This document shows, piece by piece, positions 55,662-64,000 of a stretch of 64,000 bases of DNA. The DNA comes from Trileptium ribeirensis. Its lineage: Eukaryota; Nematoda; Enoplea; Enoplida; Thoracostomopsidae. Position 1 is the stretch's first letter, and the number at the start of each line of letters is the position of its first letter. The DNA lies in contig JASANE010026793.1 in the NCBI GenBank assembly GCA_030248225.1, positions 1 to 64,000 of the forward strand, in the 5' to 3' direction. The translations under genes and the position numbers were made by a program. The notes beneath the pieces are model-generated. The model did no database searches. It had not been told where the DNA came from and was given only the letters and a program-made list of their open reading frames with translations.

Positions 55662-55926
55662 CCCTTTCATGCCCGAATTAATTTGAGTATCGTGCAATGT
55701 TTGACAAACTCAAGCCCGCGCCAGCGATCGAACCCGAAACGTTCGGTTGAAACTTGTGTACACAAACCACTGAGCTATCTGAGAGCTGTTGCTCGGTTCC
55801 TTAAGGAACCTTACAATGCGAGCGAATAACAACGCACGTTCAAACGTACGATATACGACAAATTCAGTAAACACAACGAGTTGCAATGTGCGTTGGGTCC
55901 ATTTGGACCTTACGGGCATGAGAGGG
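55662..55926 (-). mobile_element. 265-bp piggyBac-like MITE carrying a tRNA-like sequence, copy 2
   Basis: The length equals copy 1 and the sequence is nearly identical to it. It is flanked by perfect TTAA at 55658-55661 and 55927-55930. The near identity and the 31-bp separation from copy 1 suggest recent insertion close by, or a segmental duplication. It carries the same minus-strand box A and box B. Confidence 0.92.
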
Positions 55927-55930
55927 TTAA

Positions 55931-57954
55931 TAGTTATAGATGCCCAGATTAGGCTTAGTATGTCGAGGAAAGTATTTTACTTAGTACAATAACTTAGTTT
56001 GGCCACAAATTTCATTTGGAATTGCTAGGCCAGGTTTAAAATTTAGACGGTAGCGACATCATCTGATGTCAAGCACAAGAGCAATCGACAGCTGGTTTTG
56101 AGCTAAACTCTGATAGAACAATCTGATTTATTGAGTGGTGTACGGGGTTGCTAACTTTTTGTTCACAAGGAGTGGAAACAATTATGTCCTAAAATCTTCA
56201 ACGTTAAAGGCTGAACAATGAGCTTGGCATCAGTCTTCCCAAGCTCTGGTGGATTTAGGAGTGCACTCATTTGGATGAAATTCTTTAAAGTCATAGTCAT
56301 TTTGTTTACAAAGTTCTGTGTAATTGGTTTTATGGCATCAATAGCCTACTATTACGAATTGCATTAAGCAATTAACGAAACGATATTAACGAATTACAAA
56401 TACTGAAATAAATTTAGCAAAACATCACCATTAGGTCCTATTATTAAGTAACTTTTCTATGTTGCCGTGGTACAAATTCAAGATTTCTTTGCAGTTCGTA
56501 ATTCGGTTTTGCATGGCAACCGACCGTTGTGTTGCTGCTTATTGTTCCTAAATTTTACATAATCGCAACTGACGATGTTGCTGCATCACGCTATCATAAT
56601 ATTGATTGCGGTTCGTTTCTACATTTGCGGCCTCCGGCATCTGGACGAACGTGAACTGGGAGTGGTCTGCTATGCCATGGGCATAGATTTTTGAATTTTT
56701 TGGGTGTCTTAATTTTCATCAATTTTCCATCAATTTTTGCCAATTTTCGCTCATTTTTTGCCTAATTTTGCATAACAGGGGTGCTAGACAATGGGAGATA
56801 AATTTAGCAAATTTTATGGTTCTCTATAAATTGCCTAATTTCGTTAATTTTCTTCGAAATTTTGCTTTCCAATCTTCTCAGAAATTTTGCCAATTTTCCT
56901 TCAATTTTAACCAATTTCAATTTGTCCTATAAAATTTTGGCAATTTTTTTTTCATTTTGGTCAATTTTTGCTAAAATTTTCAGCGCGGGTTGTGCGTATT
57001 GTGCCTTCGGAAATCATACAACCTGCCAGCAAAAACCGGCGTTTCGTCTAAAGGTTGGTCAGAGATTTCCCGATGATAATTACACTCCCCCTCATATGAC
57101 AAGCAGCGATAGTGTTAATTTGTTTGTCATAATAACTTTTATTCCGCGGTGAATCGGTAGCTAGTGTCGTGTATTATCGGACATCAGATTTATAATTTCA
57201 TGTTGTTTTATGACAAATGCAATGGTGGAGTCGGTTGAATCAACGTTAAAAAATTACAGATATCAATTAAAACAGGTATGTTTGGTTATGAGCTTGTAAT
57301 AGTTAGCGATGTCGATGGTTTGGGATGCATAAACGTCTCACTGTTGCATCAGTAGCTTTATTTTTAGATTTGTGACATCACTAATGTATTAGTTGTTATA
57401 TCGACGAAGCAGTTAATAAGCCGCTAGCTATATTCGACATTAGGTAACTATTACCAAACATATATTTAATTTTGCATCGCAATGTGAGCTTGACGACGAA
57501 AGGACGTGAAATCTGCTGACTGCAAAGCTAGTCTGGAGTGGCAAACCCACGAAACTTATGCCTTTAAATCCGCAAGCAGACGCTCTACCGTTTGGGGTAT
57601 GTCTGCAGACATCTCCGCAGATAAACAGCTGCTACATTCATGACATAAAATTCAAAAATGCCAAAGTTTACATTTTTCTCATGTTTAATCCGGGAAACTA
57701 CTTGCACTTATGATAACTAAGTGTCGGGCCTCTAGGTAAGTCTTGTCCTTATTTTGACCCAGAAAACCCTTGCGACCATTAAGACCATTGCGTGTTGACA
57801 GTGCAATGCAAAGTTTGGGGTACCATAAATGTTTTTGCCTTTGCAGTGGGGTACGGCTGGCAATGTTATAAGTTGGTTATATTGCTTGATTATGTGGGAT
57901 GCACATAGGCTAGTTTTGGCAACGAGGTGATCGATAGTTGTCGTTTCTGTTTAT
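55931..57954. other. no gene recognised; AATTTT-rich stretch
   Basis: At 56690-56980 many CAATTTT/AATTTTGC words form a low-complexity stretch. A minus-strand tRNA-like fragment at about 57595-57530 has GTAGAGCGTCTGC and GTGGGTTTGCCAC, but no closed cloverleaf, and is not called. No gene is seen. Confidence 0.35.
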
Positions 57955-58880
57955 ACACCTCGCCCATTCTGGTATGTCACCATCAATAGCTGATATCAAC
58001 AGGCTTAGGCGGAATGTGTTGAATACACATTGGCTTGCTTAAGATCATACCTTAAGATGGTTTAGAGGTGCTTGCCTTAGCGGGGCAGTGTATGACCTCT
58101 CCCAATATACGTCTGAACTTTCCAAATTATCTGAAGTGACGACATAGTTATCAAGGTTGTTCCATGGTTCGACAAGCAAAAAATGGCACCGCACGTTATT
58201 TCGTACGGCGGTTCGAAATGGTTTCATCTCTTGTCCTCGCAGAGCACGGATTTGTCGCTCGAAAGAATCGGCAGGGTCCAGGATTGCCTTTTCAAGATTT
58301 TATACACGTTAATCATATCAATGGTATCGCGTCAAAATTTGAACAAAAATACGTCAGAGGCGCGAGGTGACAAGCGGCTACAGCGATTTTCGATCTTTTC
58401 AAACAGATCGATGTAATTTATGTACATATTGCGGCTACAAAACAACTGCAGCGCATCCTAGGATAGGCCTGACGAGTCCCTTATACAGTGGGATGATGAC
58501 TTCGGGATCGCATGAGGACAACGTGCGGCGCATCAAGCCAACGCGCTGATTCGCTTTGGAATTGAGTGAATCAAAATGCTTGTTGAAACGCAGATCGTAG
58601 GAAATTATGACCCATAGGTCTCGCATCGACTGAACCTGCTGGATACGCCGGGTAAGCGATATTGGACAGGGAAACTGTGTTGGCCGCGTGTGCAAAGGAG
58701 AAAACACTTCGATGGTTTCAACTCAAGCTTCCACCTTTGGGCCCACTGAGCAATTTTGTTAAGATCGGCGTGTAGTAACGCGCAGTTAAAAGAGCTTGAT
58801 ATATCACGGTACACCTTAATATCGTCGAAAAAAAGCGTGGTGGTCTATATCATGTTGCATACTTGGATAGCAAAATGCTG
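57955..58880 (-). mobile_element. CR1-type LINE fragment, RT 3' part
   Basis: On the minus strand the reading goes FFDDIKVYRDISSSFNCALL near 58835 (the [YF]xDD box), NKIAQWAQRWKLELKPSKC, then after a shift MRDLWVIISYDLRFNKHF, SSCDPEVIIPLYKGLVRPIL and, after more shifts, FEKIENRCSRLV and DTIDMINVYKIL. This is the usual thumb and C-terminal order of CR1 ORF2. Several frame breaks. It differs from the 19-kb and 34-kb copies and belongs to another CR1 subfamily. Confidence 0.78.
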
Positions 58881-60599
58881 GCAGTATGAGATCGCACGTC
58901 AAAACGTGTAGTCCAATAATTGACGGACGACAGCAAATTGGAGTCGAACGAGCGGCCCCTAGACTTCCATGCTCAGGCCTGTCCACAGCCCTCCGAAAAG
59001 TGTGTGGGGGGCATGTTCATTCTCGGGGTAAAATTAAAAGTTGGGGATAAATTTTACTTAAAAATACAAAATATTTACATATTTTCAAGCTAAAAACAAT
59101 ATTTTAGCATTATAAATAGTGGTATATATTTAATGTTTAAAAACAATTTGCAAACAAAAATATAAATTTTCAGACATAAAATTTTTTTGGAATTATTTGA
59201 ACATGGTGGTTTCGGCCGAGTGGGGGACATGGGGAAAATCCATGCGATCGGCTAATTTTCGCTCGTGACGAGCGCCCGCTGCGTAGCTGAAATGAATGGT
59301 TTTTCGTCGCTTAAGCTACGCTTGATGGCACGGATGTATATAGTCCTTTAGAACAAACCAACGACGCCGGTTAATTAATTGTTAACACTGAAGAAGTCTC
59401 CTCTATTCGTTGAAAATTTCGTCAGAGGTCGTGAAATTTTTGCTCCCTGTTCTTTCAGATAGCATTGAAATATAAAAATTATCAAAACGCAACATTTTTT
59501 GTGCAAAATGCTGTAATACCTATTAAACTTCTATTAAATAACGTAAGAAGTTTCGTTTTCAACGTATCTGCGTTTTAGCTTTAATTTTTGTGCAAACTAA
59601 ATATAGTTTTTAATTAATGCAAAATATCATCACGATACATGTTTGAAATTTGACTCTTTTTCTTATGGTTTGCGTTGATAGTCTATATAGTTTTCTGCAT
59701 CGCGCTATAAATATGGAAACAACGGCATTTGCGTGGTACTTATGCATTCATTGCTGTAAATGCTAAGTGCTTGCAGGGTAACATTTTTTCAAGTTGCTAT
59801 TTATATAAATTTCAAAAATTTGCTCCTTATTTCTTGTTGGAAGAAGAAATACAAAATGGAACGTATGTCAGCGGATTTTAGATGTTCGTCTATTCTATGA
59901 CAGTGAATATAAATATGGAGCCATGCGCCAACTGCGTCACAGGCATTACGACTTGCCACCGAGCGGTGACTAGTGATTTTCCCTCGTTCCATTCACTACA
60001 GTGTTAAGTAATACAACTTTTTGCGGTTATATGTACACAAATGCTCTGTCCTCATTGTTAGATTACATATTTTTCATTGGAGCTTGAAGACATACGCACC
60101 TGAGCAGGCGTCGTCGTCATGGTTTTTAACTGAGGCAGCTGTACATTTCAAAACGACGGCAAGCCGAAAGTATCGGCTGAGCATATTTGATGTGTTGATA
60201 CATTCTGCAAAACAGAGCAAACCCGCAGCACGAGAACGGTATCATAATTCTGGAGAACGGTATCATAATTAAGACAAATGGATATAAGAAACAGTCGCTA
60301 AAACGTTGGGCTGGTGTGGGATTCGAAACATGATGCCTACACATTGATGAGAGTATGATTGTATATGATAGGTAGTAGATGGATTCCACCGTAGTTAAAA
60401 TTAACATGTACTTTTTTGGAAGTAGTTTGAAATCTCATGCGATTGATTCAGGAATCAGAGGATTATTTTTAATATGTAAATTCTGATCAAGAGTTCCAGG
60501 CATTAATTACGCGCACAGAAAAAAAAATTATTTTGTGCGATTGTTTTAAATTTCTGTTAAAGTTTTTGGACTGGCATCCAGCTTATTGACTGTTTATTA
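58881..60599. other. no gene recognised
   Basis: AT-rich sequence with short frames. A two-copy direct repeat (GAACGGTATCATAATT) lies at 60234-60269. Nothing else is supportable. Confidence 0.35.
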
Positions 60600-61485
60600 G
60601 TTTGAAATTTTCCATATTTTTGTTTCATATGTGGCCTAAACATGCGTATTATACATATATACGGCCCATAGGCCCATATATGGAATGATCAAGTTCCATT
60701 ACAGCCAAGCAAAAGAAAATATTAATTCAGCAATTTGCCATGTGAAACGTAAGTAGGGCACATAATTTCAGTAGGAATTTTTCATCTTAACCTGCAGGAG
60801 TTGGTTAACAAAACAAAGCCAGGTCGACGATTGTAGCAGCTATTTTGCACATTCAGAAGTCTGCGGGGTGTGTTTGAATTAAACGGGTCCAACTCGGTAA
60901 CCGAGTATGGATTACATAAATAAATTTCGTCAAGCACCTGCCAGTGCGCTTGTAAACATTGTAAATCAGTCTACATTGAAGCAAAGTAACGTCTGCAACG
61001 CAGCCAGAAACTGCTTTCTTGGAAATGAACTTTATTTTTTGAACTGTGCGAGCAGTATCACAGTTTGTCTCATTTATAGCATTCTGATTAGAAAGTTATC
61101 ATTATGATCTAACTGACGGGTACTGTTTGCCCAACACTAGCCTAATAAGTGTGTCTCACCACTGATCAGAAAATTACCTTCTATTATTTTCCCTTAAAAC
61201 CATATAAACCAATAATTTCAAGTTTCCTGCAGAACAACATGTAACAAACGTATGTTAATATCTTCCTCAGGATGTTTAAAGTTTCAGAAAGGCAATGCCA
61301 TCGCAATACATTAAATTTAACGTAAAAGTTATTTTTAATACATTTTAAATCCACTATACTTCATTTCTTCCTTCTTCTGTTTTACTATATATACGTATAT
61401 GTAAGTTTCGAAGACCAGGTTCCGGGTCCAGATGCGGTTTAAATAAACACTTCAGGTTGTTGGTTCCGGTTCCGGTTATTCCCTG
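60600..61485 (-). mobile_element. hAT-type element, third copy, inverted
   Basis: In inverse orientation it matches the copy at 38910-39775 (for example GTAAGTAGGGCACATAATTT, GTCTGCGGGGTGTGTTTGAATTAAAC, CATTAAATTTAACGTAAAAG). It also carries the middle part kept in the 46007 copy (TGCAACGCAGCCAGAAACTG). The end GGTTCCGGTTATTCCCTG is at 61485. The opposite end with CAGGGAGTAACC was not found near 60600, so that side is truncated. Confidence 0.76.
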
Positions 61486-61979
61486 CTATCCGGCTAATGC
61501 ATATTAGGTTAAAGAACTCAATTTGAGTACCCACATTGCAGCAGTTTCATGAATACGCGAAACAAGTATATACCATAAACGATATGACTGTTTTGTAACG
61601 GTTAGGTTAAGATGAATAAGTTCTGCAGTGCATAAAGATGAACAAATCATGAGATGGATTTGGGTTGATTAAAAACAGGTAAATTAAAAGAACACACTTA
61701 AATTTCAAGAAACACACATTTTAGCACAGCATGTATTTTGAAAATAAACCTGGATAGATGTGTTTGGATTATTTGCATTTTATAGAACAATTTGTTGACC
61801 ATAAATCTTTTATCTGTTGTCCAAAGGGAATTGTAAGTGCATGTGTGCGACTGCACGTTTGGACCATATCTGGAGCAAAAAAGTTAAAATTTTTTAAAAA
61901 GAACTTTTAACCGCAAGTTTGATTTCGGTATTATTGAAACGGGGCTAAAGAAGCTAAGGCGGAAATCATGTATTTTGTT
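61486..61979. other. no gene recognised
   Basis: Flank between the hAT copy and the 1-kb repeat family. Nothing supportable was seen. Confidence 0.35.
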
Positions 61980-62560
61980 TGTCGCTGTCATTCTTAACTT
62001 ATCTACGGGTAGATGGATTTCGTTAAACATTTTTGTTCGAAACTAAAAGTAATGACGGTGTGCCGTTTAGTTTTAACAGGAGCAGCTCCAACTCCATTTT
62101 CCAGGTAAAATGGCAAAAAAAATTTTAAGGGTTCATTGCCTAATCTGGCTATATATACAGGTACCGGTGACTCGCTGACCATATTGCGCTGCACAGGCTT
62201 CGAATTGAAAAAGGATTCCTACCAGCTGCTTATTTTCTGCAGAATAAGGTCATCGAGATTTGCAACTTTGCTAAACGTCACTTTTTATGTGATCAATCCT
62301 TGGGCTGTTGTGTGCTCGAATATGGCAACCCTTTGCCGGAAATATCGATTTTTAAAATTTGGGCATGCGATTGCGTGTTTTACCGTAAAAAGATTGTCTG
62401 TTAGGCTGAATATAATGGTTTGGTTATCTAGTCTAGCGCGTATATGTAATGCCTTTTCATGGATTTTCTGTCATTGAACCCGATTTTCAGAATATGGCCT
62501 TTCCTCAGTAGTTTCGTTATGTATTGTGTACAGGGCATGAAGAATGGTCTACATATATAG
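61980..62560. repeat. ~1-kb dispersed repeat, copy 2 (partial)
   Basis: Shares TTTGTTCGAAACTAAAAGTAATGA, GCGTGTTTTACCGTAAAAAG, GGTTTGGTTATCTAGT and TGAACCCGATTTTCAGAATAT with copies 1 and 3. Confidence 0.7.
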
Positions 62561-62634
62561 GTTTTTTGGCATGTTGTATACGACAATGTTTGGTTTCAAA
62601 GTTTCTACTGAGCACTACGAGGAAAATCGAAAAA

Positions 62635-63620
62635 ACAATTTGTCTATTGCTGTCATTCAGAACTCATTTTCGTGTGGACGGATTTCGACAATTTTTTGTT
62701 CGATAGCAAAAGTAATGACGATGTGCACTTCAGTTAAACAACAGCAGCTGTGATTCCATCTTCCGGGACAAAATGGAAAAAACCTGTTTCTAGGGTTTCT
62801 GGCCAAACTTTTCCATACGGGTACCGGTGCTTCGCAGCCCATAGGCTTCGCATCAAAAAATGTCACGCAGAATCAGCTGTACGAGATCTACAGTTTTTTG
62901 TGGGGTAACTCTCTGGGCTACTGTAGGCCCAAAGATGTTTCGTCGAGTCTCTGCCAGAAATAGCGATTGTTCAAATTTCACTGAGTTATTGCTTGTTTTT
63001 ACATTACAATAAGTGCCCATTATGTATCAAGCACGCTGGACACGAGTTTTTCTATCTAGAGTCCAACGTAACTATATTATACCTTTTTATGGTGTTTTAA
63101 GGGTTTTCGGCGGAGGAACCTGATTTCCGAAATTTTTTCATTTGCTTGATTATGTATTGAGTGCAGGGCACCAAGAATGGCTTGTATATAGGTGTTTCTG
63201 AAGGCTGAATATAATGGTTTGGCTACATAGTCCAATGTGGATATTTGATGCCTTTTCATAGGTTTTCAATGGATTTAGGGTCAATGAACCCGATTTCCGG
63301 AATATACTGTTTCTTCGGTTTTTTGGTTTCGTATTGCGTACAGGTCATCAAAAATTGTCTACATAGTTTTTCTATAGGCTGAATACGATGGTTTAGTTAT
63401 ATGGAGACTGGCACAAATACATAATGCGTTTCAGTTGTTTTCGATGGTAGGTTTTCGGATTTTCAAGTGGTTCTTGGTTCAATAGGTTTTAGGGTGGTAG
63501 ATATAGCATCAAACACAGCCTGTTATAGATGATTAAACAAAATTATATATAACTTCAAAATGAACGTCGAAATGAACGCGAATGATTCGTCCCGTTTCAC
63601 TCTCGCTTGTGAGATACTAG
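62635..63620. repeat. ~1-kb dispersed repeat, copy 3
   Basis: Shares TTTGTTCGATAGCAAAAGTAATGA, GATTTAGGGTCAATGAACCC, GATTTCCGGAATATA and a TTTCACTCTCGCTTGTGAGATACTAG end with copy 1, whose matching end abuts an RSRC1-like splice donor. Confidence 0.72.
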
Positions 63621-64000
63621 TCTAGAGATCAGCTCGAATACTTCATGCGGTTTCAGTTGTTTTCACTGGATTTTGGGTCGACGAGGTTTTAGGTTTTTCA
63701 TTCGTTTCAGGGTTCCAGAGATATTAGAATTGTATGTATACATGGGTTCTTCAAAACGGGGGAGCCCAGGTTTTTCTAATTCCGCCCAGGTTTCCCCTGT
63801 TCATATAGTAATGTACCTTCTTGCGCCACTAAAAATCACCAAATTTTTGTTTAATTGGCTAAAAACATGTGAATTTTTCCAAATTAAAAATCGCCCAAAT
63901 CTTTTCATTCGAAATTAAAAACCACTAAAATTATCCCTTTTTAGTGAACACAATTCATAACGCAATCAGTTGCCAAGTTAAACATACTTAACGTTCTCTG
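63621..64000. other. no gene recognised
   Basis: A short plus-strand frame (63673-63918) is open but has no recognisable motif. The window ends here. Confidence 0.4.

Noticed and set aside
57530..57600. tRNA-like sequence on the minus strand
   Set aside because: GTAGAGC and a T-arm-like GTGGGTTTGCCAC are present, but the acceptor and anticodon stems do not pair and box A is incomplete.

Overview
This window looks like nematode nuclear DNA. The clearest reason is a two-exon gene for a transthyretin-like (TTR/TTL) secreted protein at 917-2883 on the minus strand; that family is characteristic of nematodes. Introns of several kilobases, AT-rich DNA and heavy transposon load suggest a large nematode genome, perhaps of the Dorylaimia (mermithid or Trichinella side), but this is inference. 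No bacterial operon, rRNA or intact tRNA gene was seen.

Host genes. Two were reconstructed by reading splice sites and phase by eye. (1) The TTR-like gene. (2) A gene spanning 33587-16471 on the minus strand, encoding an SR-type protein that I match to RSRC1 (SRrp53), an RS-domain splicing factor. Its exons chain in phase, it has a possible 30-nt in-frame microexon, and its last exon was not found. A few other exon-like stretches (13610-13793 +, 24431-24542 +, 33775-33825 -, 52155-52432 +, around 14.6 kb +) are listed with low confidence.

Layout. 0-3 kb: minisatellite and TTR-like gene. 3-7.5 kb: a MITE with clustered palindromes, then a decayed L1/Tx1-type LINE carrying another MITE with an exact 8-bp target duplication. 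7.8-9.6 kb: a decayed pogo-type transposase with a PHD-like tail. 10.2-12.6 kb: a Mutator-like element (FLYWCH finger plus MULE transposase, one frameshift) with an exact 9-bp target duplication, nested in a small Tc1/mariner-type MITE. 15.2-15.7 kb: a 108-bp tandem repeat. 16.5-33.6 kb: the RSRC1-like gene, with introns full of CR1 LINE pieces, satellites, MITEs and hAT debris. 34-38.8 kb: a nearly full-length but broken CR1-type LINE with a fold-back 5' region. 38.8-51.5 kb: a nest in which a LOA-like LINE with RNase H sits inside an LTR retroelement, and two hAT elements sit in the gag-like part and in the LINE. 52.8-53.1 kb: 32-bp tandem repeat. 54.9-55.9 kb: three piggyBac-like TTAA-flanked MITEs carrying tRNA-like Pol III boxes. 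58-58.9 kb: another CR1 fragment. 60.6-61.5 kb: an inverted hAT copy. 62-63.6 kb: copies of a 1-kb repeat also found in an RSRC1 intron.

The window is best read as two housekeeping-type genes embedded in layered transposons. The most interesting signals are the tRNA-like sequence carried inside a piggyBac-type MITE, the RSRC1 microexon, the LINE reduced to its 5' and 3' ends, and the nested insertions whose target duplications allow relative dating. No CRISPR, defence island or operon-like system was found.
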